Shown here: one piece after another, positions 33,839 through 46,963 of the stretch | How the letters are laid out: each line of letters opens with the position of its first letter | How positions within the stretch are numbered: position 1 is the first letter of the stretch | NCBI GenBank assembly: GCA_025201345.1 | Contig: JAIXMG010000008.1 | Coordinates: forward strand, 434,001-498,000 | Direction: 5' to 3' | Length of the DNA stretch: 64,000 nucleotides | DNA from: Thamnidium elegans | Taxonomy: Eukaryota > Mucoromycota > Mucoromycetes > Mucorales > Mucoraceae | Position numbers and translations under genes: made by a program | Notes under the pieces: generated by a model | The model's database searches: none | The model's input: only the letters and a program-made list of their open reading frames with translations | Told to the model about the DNA's origin: nothing

Positions 33839-35672
33839 TAACGCATAAACTTTAGTATTACTCCTACTCCTCTCGGTGAAGGTAAATCTACCACCACAAT
33901 TGGTCTTGTACAAGCTCTTGGAGCCCATTTAAACAAGGCCGCTTTCGCCTGTGTTCGTCAACCCTCCCAAGGCCCAACCTTTGGTATCAAGGGTGGAGCC
34001 GCCGGTGGTGGATACTCTCAAGTCATTCCTATGGACGAATTCAACTTGCACATGACCGGTGATCTTCATGCCGTTACTGCCGCTAACAACTTGATGGCCG
34101 CTGCCATTGATGCCCGTATGTTCCATGAGAACACACAATCCAACAAGGGGCTTTTTAGTCGTTTATGCCCTGCCAAGAAGGGTGTTAGAAAGTTTGCTCC
34201 TGTTATGATGAAGCGTTTGGAAAAGTTGGGTATTACCAAGACCGATCCTAACGAATTAACAGAAGAAGAAATTGCACGTTTTGTTCGTTTGGATGTAGAT
34301 CCCGAGACCATTACCTGGCAACGTGGTGTTGATGTCAACGATCGTTTCTTGCGTAAGATTACAATTGGACAAAGCCCTACTGAAAAGGGTATGGAACGTC
34401 AAACTGGGTTTGATATCACTGTTGCTAGTGAAGTCATGGCTGTACTTGCATTGGCTACTGATCTTAAAGATATGCGTGAGAGATTAGGTAACATGGTGGT
34501 TGCTTCTTCCAAGAGCGGTGAACCTATTACTGCTGATGATTTCGGTATTGGTGGTGCTTTAACTGTTTTAATGAAGGATGCTATTAAGCCTAACTTGATG
34601 CAAACTTTGGAAGGCACTCCTACCATTGTTCATGCGTAAGTACCTAAAGAAAAAAAAATCTAAAAAAATATACTGACAATTACATATATAGTGGTCCTTT
34701 TGCCAACATTGCACATGGCAACTCTTCCATTATTGCTGATAGAATTGCACTTAAATTAGCTGGTTCTGATGGTCCTAACATGGAACCCGGTTACGTTATT
34801 ACTGAAGCCGGTTTCGGTGCAGATATGGGTATGGAGAAATTCTTTGACATCAAGTGTCGTACCTCTGGTTTAGTTCCTGACGCTGCTGTTATTGTTGCCA
34901 CCGTCAGAGCACTCAAAACTCACGGTGATGGACCTCCAGTTGTTGCCGGTAAGCCTTTACCCGATGTTTACAACGAAGAAAACTTGGACCTTTTAAGAAA
35001 GGGTTGTGGTAACTTGGTTAAGCATATTGAAAACGCCAAGAAGTTTGGTGTACCCGTTGTTGTAGCTGTTAACCGTTTCACGTAAGTTTTGAATATTTTT
35101 TTCTTTTTATTTTTTTGCTAACTATTTTTTTTTTAAAAAAAAATAGAAATGATACCGATGCTGAAATGGAAGTTATCCGTGAAAGTTCTTTAGCGGCAGG
35201 TGCCGCTGACGCCGTTGCTTGTGATCATTGGGCTCGTGGTGGTCTTGGTGCCATTGATCTCGGTAAAGCCGTTATCAAGGCCTGTGACCAAAAGAACGAC
35301 TTTAAATTCTTATACGAACTTGATCTTTCTATTGAAAAGAAGATTGAAACCATTTGCCGCGAGATTTATGGAGCTGATGGTGTTGAATTTAGTGAATTAG
35401 CCAAACAAAAGATCGAAACCTATACCCGTCAAGGATTTTCTCCTCTTCCCATCTGTATGGCCAAGACACAATACAGTTTCAGTCATGATCCTGCACTTAA
35501 GGGTGTCCCCAAGGGTTTCACTGTACCTATTCGTGATATCCGTGCTTCAGTTGGTGCTGGTTTCCTTTATCCTTTAGTTGGTGAGATGTCTACCATGCCT
35601 GGTCTTCCTACCCGTCCTTGTTTCTTTGATGTTGATTTGGATGATAATGGTGAGGTTGTTGGACTCTTCTAA
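32211..35672 (+). CDS. MIS1: C1-tetrahydrofolate synthase, trifunctional, mitochondrial form
   Basis: Ten exons: 32211-32314, 32378-32522, 32610-32794, 32861-33098, 33158-33269, 33327-33625, 33682-33776, 33856-34635, 34692-35081, 35147-35672; 957 aa. The N-terminal half is methylene-THF dehydrogenase/cyclohydrolase ([11 protein letters not shown] with catalytic Tyr and Lys, [13 protein letters not shown]-binding [21 protein letters not shown]). The C-terminal half is formate-THF ligase ([16 protein letters not shown]-loop, [28 protein letters not shown]). It interconverts one-carbon units for purine, thymidylate and methionine synthesis. The first 22 residues ([20 protein letters not shown]) are a mitochondrial presequence. 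A second in-frame ATG at 32277 would give the cytosolic form. Intron 7 holds an A39 tract. Confidence 0.95.
33797..33835 (+). repeat. A39 homopolymer inside an intron
   Basis: Run of 39 A within intron 7 of the C1-THF synthase gene, between the GTAAGAT donor and the TTTAG acceptor. One of the longest pure tracts in the window and a site where the assembled length may be unreliable. Confidence 0.8.
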
Positions 35673-35830
35673 ACTCAACATATATATCTTTAATTTGTTT
35701 TCTCCCTCTGCCATTTAAGCAGATAAATAAATTAGTGTAAATTATATTTTTCACATGTAATCTTTATATTTTATTACGTATTTTCTATGTATAAAAATAG
35801 GGGGAGGGGGATTCAGGCACCAAATTTAAT

Positions 35831-36506
35831 TTACTTTCTCACGTATAAAACAAACTCGTATTCAAAATTTTCGTATTGCTGTCTTCCTTTAGGCACTTTT
35901 CTCTTTAAAAATGACTCTAATTCCTTATGACTTACTAATTGATAGACGGAAGGGTCGATCTCTGGTATAAAGGTGTCACAGGGAATAGGTGTCGAGCTAT
36001 AGATATTGGTGATCAAGATATGAGTACACTGAGGTAAACTAATACTCTGTCTATAAAGCTCTTCTCCTCCTAACATAAACACGCGACCATCTTCTTTTAC
36101 CATAATATCAGCTTTATCAAATGCCTCATCTAAACTATTGACTAATTCGGCAATAGGTGAGTTACCTCTAATTTTCCTGCATTAGTCACCTATTTGTAAC
36201 TTCTTTTTTTATATATATATAATAGACTTACACATCATATTCTAGGTTTCTTGATACGACAATATTATATCGGTTTGCTAAGGGCTCACCTAACATTGGT
36301 CTAGCTTCATACGAATGACGTCCAAGAATAACAACATTACTCCATTCGTCTGATCTGGATTCACTATCACCATAAGACTTTGTTGTAACGTCTTCAAAGT
36401 ATTGCCAATCTCCAGGGATACTCCAGGGCAAACCTTTTTTATAACCGATACCACCATTAGAAGCCAAAGCGGCGGCCATAAAGACAAAAGGTTTTCCAAT
36501 AGTCAT
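35831..36506 (-). CDS. DFR1: Dihydrofolate reductase
   Basis: Exons (minus) 36506-36232 and 36176-35831, 206 aa. Reduces dihydrofolate to tetrahydrofolate with NADPH. Family motifs in order: MAAALASNGGIGYKKGLPW (substrate and cofactor pocket), WQYFEDVTTKS (helix B), NVVILGRHSYEA, NIVVSRNLEYD, and VFMLGGEELYRQSI (NADPH-binding GG). TNIYSSTPIPCDTFIPEID and the C-terminal FEYEFVLYVRK complete the fold. Normal length for a fungal DHFR. It lies tail to tail with C1-THF synthase (158 bp between stop codons), so two consecutive folate-pathway steps are neighbours. Confidence 0.95.
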
Positions 36507-37136
36507 AGTTTTTTATGGATCTAATGAAGAAAAAAAAAGGTACGAAGAAAAAAAAAGCCTCCACAAGAGATTTTCGTTACAAAAAAGGTAATTTGCTGTA
36601 AACGTCTATCCGTCTTTTAATATTCGATTCAAAGTAGCACACGCATTTAGTTAATGTATTAGTATGATACCATGTTCGAACAGTTTTTTTTTTTTTTTCT
36701 AATTTGTGTATATAACTTGCTATATATATATATAAAAAAAGTCTTTTAATACACTTGTCAAGCTTCACGAAAAATGTAAATAATAAATGATTCTGATCTC
36801 TCAATTAAATTGAGAACTATTATAAGGTACATTTTTTCTCTTTATATCTCTATTACAATACCTACATTTAATATCGATACTAGTATTGTGTGCGTGCAGT
36901 GACCTGTATGCCCTTAGCGTTTAAAGTGTATTGTATCCATATAAACAAAGTAATTATCCAATCATATAAATGCACACTACATAGCAATATTTTTTTGTCA
37001 GTCCGCTCTCCACGTATTTTAAAACACTTTTTCTCATCTCTACTAATTTTCTTTTACAAAAAGTCAATTTGAGCAAAAAAGACTTTTTTTTTTTTTGTTA
37101 TCAACTAAAAAACTACTTTTACCGAGATATAAAAAG
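36507..37136. other. Divergent promoter region, DHFR and beta-COP
   Basis: 630 bp between two divergent start codons. AT-rich with T and A runs. No gene and no strong motif recognised. Confidence 0.5.
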
Positions 37137-37844
37137 ATGGCAACCGACCTTTGTTACACTCTAGTCTATCAAGATGACGCGACCGAGACACCCTCACTTC
37201 AAGAGTTCCAAAAGGCCTTTGAAAAGGGGTCTGATGATACACGTATTGAAACTATGAAAAAATTACTTGTCATCATGTTAAATGGCGACCCCATGGAAAA
37301 ACTCTTGTTGCATGTCATTCGTTTTGTTTTGCCTTCAAGAAATAAGCAGTTAAAGAAATTATTGCATTTCTATTGGGAAATTTGTCCTAAAACTAAACCA
37401 GATGGTAAACTTAAAGAAGAATTTATTCTTGTTTGGTAAGTAATGTCATATACACAAAAATATACGTATATTTGAAGTCCTAAATTGATATAGTAATGCT
37501 CTCATGAATGATCTTCAACATCCTAACGAATATATTAGAGGTTCTACTCTTCGTTTCTTGTGTAAAATTAAAGAAGCTGAAATTCTTGAACCTCTTGTAC
37601 CTTCAGTTAGAGCTTGTTTGGTAAATATATAATATTATTTTTGCATATGCGTTTTTTTTTTTAACTTGTATTCGTTTTTTTTTTTTTTTATATATAGGAG
37701 CATCGTCATTCCTATGTAAGAAAGAATGCTGTATTTGCCATTGGTGCCATTTTCAAGTCATTTGATCATCTTTTCCCTGACGCACCTGAAGTAGTCCAAT
37801 CCTTTTTACTTACAGTAAGTGTAATTTGTTTATTAGATAAAGGA

Positions 37845-37882
<38 letters not shown>

Positions 37883-40558
37883 GGTATTAAGTTATAAAAT
37901 ATAGGAAGCCGACATGACCTGTAGACGTAATGCATTTGTAGTACTTTGCAATGTTGACCAAGGTCTTGCTGTTCAATACCTTTTACAAGTAATTGATTCA
38001 GTTCCTACTTTTGACGAATTATTACAGTTGGCCGTTATTGAATTAATTCGTAAAGATTCCAAGATAAGTTCAACTAACAAGGTAAAACTTTAAAAAAAAA
38101 ACACGTTAATAATAACATGCATATTAACTTTTTTTTTTAAAAAAAAAAAGGCTGCTTATATTCGTTGCTTGTCCGAACTTTTAGCTGCTGCATCACACTC
38201 TGTTAAATATGAAGCTGCTTCTATCCTCTTGTATTTAACAACTAGTCCCGCCGCTGTCAAAGGTATAAAACGATTTAGATTTAAACACGAGAAAGGAAAA
38301 AAGTTAACGAAAATATGTAATAGCTGCCGCTTCTTGTTACATTGAACTCATTGTCAAGGAATCTGACAACAATGTTAAGCTTATTGTTCTTGATAGACTC
38401 GAAGAAATTAGAAATAAACATGATCGTGTCTTGGATGATTTAGTTATGGATATTCTTCAAGTTTTGTCTAGGTAAAAAAAAAAAAGATAAGAGGGGGAAA
38501 ATACGAGAGGACAAAAAAAAAAAAGCTGACATTTTATTTTGGTACGTAGCCCTGATATTGAAGTTCGTCGCAAGGCTATTCGTATTGCTTTGGAAATGGT
38601 TTCTTCTAGAAATGTTCAAGAAGTAGTACTTTTCCTCAAGAAAGAATTATCAAAGACTCAAGATGATTCATATGAAAAGGTAATATATATATATGTTATA
38701 TATAATATAATTTTGATAGTATATAATTAACAACATTTTATTATTACTAGAATAATGAATACCGCCAACTTTTGATTCAATCCATTCATACATGTGCTAT
38801 TAAATTTTCTGAAGTAGCAGCTAACGTAGTCCATGTACTTATGGAATTCTTGGGTGATTCCAATAACCCAGCCGCAGTGGATGTAGTTTCATTTGTACGT
38901 GAAGTAGTTGAGAAATTCCCTGGATTAAGAGAATCAATTTTAGAGAAATTATTAGATACTTTTGCCGATATGAAATCCGGAAAGGTATTCCGAGGAGCAC
39001 TTTGGATTATTGGTGAATACTGTGAAAGTATTAAAGAAATTGATGATGCCTGGAGACAAATTCGTCAAGGACTTGGTGAGATTCCTTTATTGGCTTCAGA
39101 ACAAAAATTATTAGATGCAACTGAAGCTGCAGATGATGAAGAGAATAACGATGATAAAGCTAATCATCCTGTTCCTTCTGGTGGTGCTGCACCACGTCGT
39201 ATTCTTGCCGATGGTACATATGCTACCGAAAGTGCTTATACTGAATCTTCCACTTCTACTTCTAGATTAGAAGCTGTCAAGGCTGCTAAAAAACCACCAC
39301 TTAGATCTCTTATCCTTGCTGGTGATTATTTCCTTGGTACTGTTCTTTCTACCGCTATAACTAAATTAGTACTTCGTTATAACAAAATTGCTGATGTTAC
39401 TGCTGCCAATGGTCGTAAGGCTGAAGCCATGTTGATCATGACAAGTATTTTACGTATCGGTCAATCTAAATTTGTTGCATTTGAAATTGATGAAGATTCA
39501 TATGATCGTATTATGCAAGAATTGCGTGTTGTTGGCACTGTTAGTAATAACGATATTGATACTGTTTACCTTCATGATACACGTGAAGTTTATTCTAAAC
39601 AACTTCAAGCTGAAGATAAAAGATTAGCTGATGCTAAGGCTGAAAGTGAAGCAAGTGTTAAAGTACAAGTAGATGATGCTATTATCTTCCGTCAATTCTC
39701 CAAGAAATCTGGTGGAAGTGCTGATGAATATGATCAAGATTTATCTCGTGCTACTGGTACACTTGATGATAAGGATGATTTAATGTCCAAGTTAAACCGT
39801 ATTGTTCAATTGACCGGTTTCTCTGATAAAGTATACGCCGAAGCTGTTGTTAATGTTCATCAATATGATATTTTGATGGATGTTTTAATTGTTAACCAAA
39901 CCAACGAAACCTTGCAAAACTTGACTGTTGAATTTGCTACTTTGGGAGATCTTAAGCTCGTTGATCGTCCTACTACTCATAACTTGGCGCCTCATTCATT
40001 CTTGACTGTAAAGGCTCCTATCAAGGTTTCATCTACTGAAACTGGTGTTATCTTTGGTAATATCGTTTATGACTCTCACGGATCTACTGAAAACTGCGTT
40101 GTATTGAATGATATTCATATTGATATTATGGATTATATCAACCCTGCCTATTGTAACGAAACTCAATTCCGTTCCATGTGGACTGAATTCGAGTGGGAAA
40201 ACAAGGTTAACGTCAATACCAATGTTGGGTAAGTACTCTTTTATTTTATTGTAAGTTGTTATTCTAATTATTATTATTATTTATTGTTAGTGATTTGAGA
40301 GGTTACTTGCAACACATTATGGATTCTACAAATATGAGTTGTTTAACACCCAAGAAACAACTTGAAGGTGATTGTGGTTTCTTATCAGCCAATATGTATG
40401 CTAGAAGTATTTTTGGTGAAGATGCACTAGCAAACTTGAGTATTGAAAAGAATGGTGATGGACCCATTACAGGTCATATCCGTATTCGTTCCAAGACACA
40501 AGGTATCGCCTTGAGTCTTGGTGATAAAATTACATTAGCACAAAAGACTACTGCTTAA
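37137..40558 (+). CDS. SEC26: Coatomer subunit beta (beta-COP)
   Basis: Exons 37137-37435, 37494-37620, 37698-37814, 37905-38081, 38151-38262, 38324-38471, 38550-38679, 38751-40228, 40291-40558; 951 aa, the usual size. Core subunit of the COPI coat for Golgi-to-ER and intra-Golgi vesicles. The first 500 residues are HEAT-like adaptin repeats ([19 protein letters not shown] start, [28 protein letters not shown]). An acidic linker follows (DDEENNDD), then the C-terminal appendage ([49 protein letters not shown]). The start ATG was chosen because it begins the conserved N-terminus; the open frame extends further upstream without an ATG. Confidence 0.95.
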
Positions 40559-40817
40559 AACTTTTAATATCTTTTTTTTTATAAAAAAAAACAAAAAAAA
40601 ATAAAATACATACATATTACGCCTAACTTTTTGTTGGGAGAGACATGTAATAACCCTTATTCATCGTGAATACGGGAAAACTTCATGGGGAGTTTCAAAA
40701 AAAAAAAAAAAAAAAAAAAAAAACGCTGGCAAAGTGTGGGCCCTAAAAAAAGTTTGTTTATTTTTTTTTTTTTTGCTAGGTTTCTCTTTTTTTTTTTTGC
40801 TACAAATAATAAAAAAA

Positions 40818-42520
<1,703 letters not shown>

Positions 42521-42601
42521 ATAATTTATACACACATATATAAAAAATAAAAAAAAGACGTGTTTTTTAAAAAAAAATTCAATTATTGTTATTATTGCTG
42601 T

Positions 42602-43953
42602 TTAAAAGTTTAAAATTAGCTTATAAAAACCATCATTTAGTTCAGATACTTCAACAAACATAGGTTGTGCTTCAGTTATATCTTTTACTACTTCATCATT
42701 TACTTCCACAATTATATTGGTATTAGTGTCTTTGGAACAAATCTTTCGAACTACTCCTGATACAGGCTTTTTAATTTCCATGCATTGAACAAGCTTGTCA
42801 ATTAATTCATTTAATGTTAAATGTTCCAAATAAATAGCCCTGTATACTTCGCAGGTACCAAATCTGACTAACAACATTAATTCTATTTTAAAATCAGTAA
42901 AAAAAAAAAATACATACACATTATACATGTATTATATTTACGTACTTGCAATACGACGTCTTCGTTGAGGTACATAATTAGGATCCATACCAATAGCATT
43001 AGGAACAATTGAGATTGCCGCAGGAGTAACTGACGGCATACTATACTCATTCTGCAACTCAGTATTAAAACTAGTAAAGCTTCGTTTGACAGCGGGAGTA
43101 ACAGATTGTTCTTGCGAATACTTTGCATCTTCCAAATGATGATAATTTGTTTCTTCGTCCTCAGGAGGAATTAACTCTCTAAAAAGCGTTACAGGTACCG
43201 TAGGTGAAAAAGCTAACCATAATGGATGAGGTTCGCCGTTTTTACCTCTATTCTTTTCCAGTTGTCGTTCAATATGTTTAGCATCATCTTTATTTTTTCT
43301 TTCAGCACCTTTATCTCGAAACAATTTGATACGACAGTAAGTTCGTTCTGGTTCAGATTGATGCGATTGCGTACTTTCGATTTGAAGACGGAGTGGGATA
43401 CCTTTTACTCCCTTGATACGTGAAAAGTCCGTGGATAGACAGTTAAATCGGATGTGTACTGAAGCGCCTAGGTTCCCGTTCCATTTAAATGATATACGAT
43501 CGAATCGTCTACATTCAATTGCTTGCGCGCCACTTGATCTAGTAATATCTAACAACAGCGACAAAAGGGATTAAAAAAATTGATAAATTGATAAATTGAT
43601 AAAAAAAATCTGTACCTATTTCAACAGCCCTAGCATTTTCTGCATCTTTTTCTTGTGTCAACCAAAACCTCCAATAATCAGTTGCACCTAAACGATGATT
43701 TTTATCATGAAAAGTAATTGATACTACACTAATAATATCACCATCAAATTTATTATTGTCTCGTAAGGTGATATTATAATACTGTCCTGAATAAATAAAT
43801 AAAAAATCAATTTGAATAATAAACAACAACAAATAAAAGTAAAAAAAAAAATACCTTTATTCAAATAAGTAAGTGGTGGTTCATCGAACTTTTGTGATGC
43901 CGCCGTAGGAGCTATTACATATCAAATGATTAATATAGTGATAATTCATAAAC

Positions 43954-43994
<41 letters not shown>

Positions 43995-44441
43995 ACTACT
44001 GGTTTTTACCTTCGAGAGAAACGTTATATCGAATTGAACTATAAGATAAAAATGTGTGGTCAGTTAGTCGCACAAAAAATAATATAAAAAGTGCATGTTC
44101 TGCGTGGGTTACACCATGTATTTTTGATCGGATTACTTTCCGGAATTACCTTGAATTGTTTTTGTTGGGTAGACAGTGAATAGGAGAAGAAGGTGAAGCG
44201 ATTTGTTGTATATGGGGCGGATAAGAGTCCATAAAGAGCGGTGGGTAATAGTATTGAGTTAGTATAGGTGAATTGTAATGGTGAATAGATTGATAGTAAG
44301 GTGATAAAGTACTAATAAAAAAAGAAAAGAAAAAAAAATAAAAAGAAAAGAAATTAATGTTTAAAAAAGGAGGGGTTATGTCCTTATTATATACCTATCA
44401 GATGAAGAGAAAGAAGGTGACGACGATCCTTGGTTAATCAT
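42602..44441 (-). CDS. Grainyhead/CP2-family transcription factor
   Basis: Exons (minus) 44441-44395, 44311-44150, 44038-44010, 43911-43855, 43786-43616, 43548-42946, 42882-42602 give 449 aa. The first 70 residues are Ser/Pro/Tyr-rich. The CP2 immunoglobulin-like DNA-binding domain follows: IRYNVSLEAPTAAS, LTYLNKGQYYNITL, VVSITFHDKNHRL, YWRFWLTQEK, FNCLSTDFSRIKGVKGIPLRLQI and CRIKLFRDKGAERKNKDD, the last being the family signature. The C-terminus (VRFGTCEVYRAIYLEHLTL onward) matches the ubiquitin-like dimerisation domain. In animals the family controls epithelial genes; fungal members affect cell-wall and septation functions. Includes a 29-nt exon. Convergent with ATP2, 81 bp between stop codons. 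Confidence 0.9.
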
Positions 44442-44895
44442 GACTTGAATTTTTTATTTACTAGTGACAACAAAATGATGTTACGAACAGGAATAGATTG
44501 ACAAGAATTAAACTTGATTATTATAATAATAATAAAAATAAAAAGGAAGAAGAAAAAAAGAAACAAATTCGATTATTATTATTAAGACACATCAACTTTA
44601 TATATAAACTCTCCTTGGTTATTCTAATTACAGCATAGGCCATAAAAGACGTGTAAAAGATGCGGGTTACTCTTTGTCTCTTTTTTTTTTTTTTAGCTCA
44701 GCCACCTAATTGTTTATATGGACAGATATACAAAATACCTTTATATGTTGTGTTGTTTGTTTATATTAAGTAATAGTGAAGTCCTTTTATATCCTTTTTT
44801 TTTTGTTGTGACACAGTTCTTTTTTTTGAAAATTCGACGTTCTGTAATCTCGAGTCTAATATATACGATATCTAGATTTGATATAGCCCACAATA

Positions 44896-44929
<34 letters not shown>

Positions 44930-46963
44930 TACAATGAACGTCATTTTTTGTATATTTTATAAAGACCGTGATTCGAACTATAAAAGGATCTGTCAATTAA
45001 AAAAGCACCTGCACTTTTTGTATATTATATGTATACACATAAATGTGTTAAATGAATCTGCACCCCTATAACTTTTTTTTTTCTTTTTTTTTCGTGTGCA
45101 AAAACTAGTACCTTGAATTGGCTAATTGTGGAAGTGGTCAAGGATACGTGTAACTGTATCTTTCCTTTTTAAAAATAAATGTGTACTACATTAAAAAAAG
45201 TTGTTTTTTATCTAGGTAACACCAAAAACCTTTTTTACAATCGCTTAGTTACAATTGATTAAATACCAACCAATAATGACATATACACAGTTTTTTTTTT
45301 TGGCGTAATAAACATAAACCAAACGCCATCTACTTTATATAGAAAAATATTATACGTCATATCAATGCAAAAGAAAAGAAAAGAAAAGTTCAATTACTGG
45401 CGTAAGCCTGGGTTATTCACGCTATACTATTTATACTATGAGCAATAATTAAATTAGGGAGAAGTCTTTCTTTTTTTGCATTGAAAGTTTCACAAACACA
45501 TAACGTTTCAAGTGTTGTTATATCCATTTTTATATCTGCCTTATGCATTTGAAACTTACCCAAAGTAAAATAAATAAACAAAAAATCTTTTTTTTTTTTT
45601 AAAAAAACTAAAATTCCAGGCTTTTGGACCTTTTCAATAACTTGTGATATTGACAATTTACAAAATGTTTAATTAACCAAAGGCGGTATTTATTTTTACT
45701 GTTGTGTAGAGTAAATACACGGACCCACTGGTACTACTTTATTACGGCTTCTGACCCTGAACATATTTACTCGCACATATATATATAAAAAAAAAGTCTT
45801 ACCAGCATAACGTAAATGCTCTTTTTGTGAAGTACAATGACCTTTGTCATTATACGCGTACCATCTTTACAATAATAATAAACCTTTCTTGTTATTGTTA
45901 CTATTTTTTTTCTCGAAAGAAAAATGCAATGTAACCTTGTGCCTCTATTAGGTTTTGCTAGGAAAAAGCGCGAAAGAGAAAATATTTTTTCTTATCAATC
46001 GAATTAACAACTTTAGAATCAAGGTTTGCTTTTATAAAATTTGACGGCGAAAAAAAAAAAAATTGAGCGTCTTGTCGAGCCGTCATTTCGTATTCTAGTT
46101 TTTAAGAAGGAACAAGATACTGGATGTTTTAGGTTTATAAAGTATATATTCTATAATAATAAAAGAGAAAAAAGCGCTTGCTATATAGCGTTAAATTCGT
46201 TTTGGATAAGAGTTTATATATAAGCTATGTTTATATTACTTATTCTAAAGCCAACAGTATATATACATGTGTATATTTGGAGTCGTTTCTCCCTAAATCT
46301 GGCGCCAGTAGTCTCTATGTTGAACGCAACACAAAACTTTATTTGAAAAAAAGGGAGGGGGGTGATCTTGAATACATGTATTTATGGGTCAAAATATCGA
46401 TCACAGTTTTGATTTTATATACATAATTATCGTTTGATTTATAACAATTTGGTTGTAATCGTAGGCGATCTGTTGTTGCAAGAAAGAAAGAAAAAGGATT
46501 ACTTTAACCAACCAATCAAAATATATCGGTTTTTTTTTCTTTTTTAGCCCGATGGGTGGGCCATAAACACCCAAATGGTAACTGCACCACCCTCGCTCTT
46601 TCATTTTATATATATAAACATACCCTCTCTTTTTCTTTCCTTTTTTCCTTTTCCCTTTTTTTTTTTTTTTTTTTTCTTAGTGACCAACTATATATAAAAA
46701 AAAACCTTAACGTCGAAATAATAAGAAGAAAAAACTTATAAAGAAGAAAAAAAACCAATAAAAAAAGGTTCGAATTTAAAAAAGAAGAATAATTTTTTTT
46801 TTTATCCTTATTATTTTTTACATCTTGCTAAAAAAAAAACGCGTTTTAATATTTCATCCACACTAGCTAAACATCCCATTTCTTTTTAACTCTAGCCATT
46901 GACAAGGAAAAAGATATATTTCAATAGTTTTTTCTTTCTTTCTTTTTTTATATATATATATAC
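44442..46963. other. 2.5-kb intergenic region, divergent CP2 and Tup1 promoters
   Basis: Between the divergent starts of two transcriptional regulators. Very AT-rich with many T and A runs (for example A31 near 44,898). Several short open frames exist (44718-45071, 46041-46223, 46178-46426) but none shows a domain or splice support. Long non-coding promoters are plausible for regulators, so I see no gene here. Confidence 0.5.

Noticed and set aside
44945..44980. tRNA B-box-like GTTCGAATC on the minus strand
   Set aside because: No matching acceptor stem, anticodon arm or A box could be found around it.
44718..45071. 117-aa open frame in the CP2-Tup1 spacer
   Set aside because: Contains a long Lys run from a poly-A tract and no recognisable domain.
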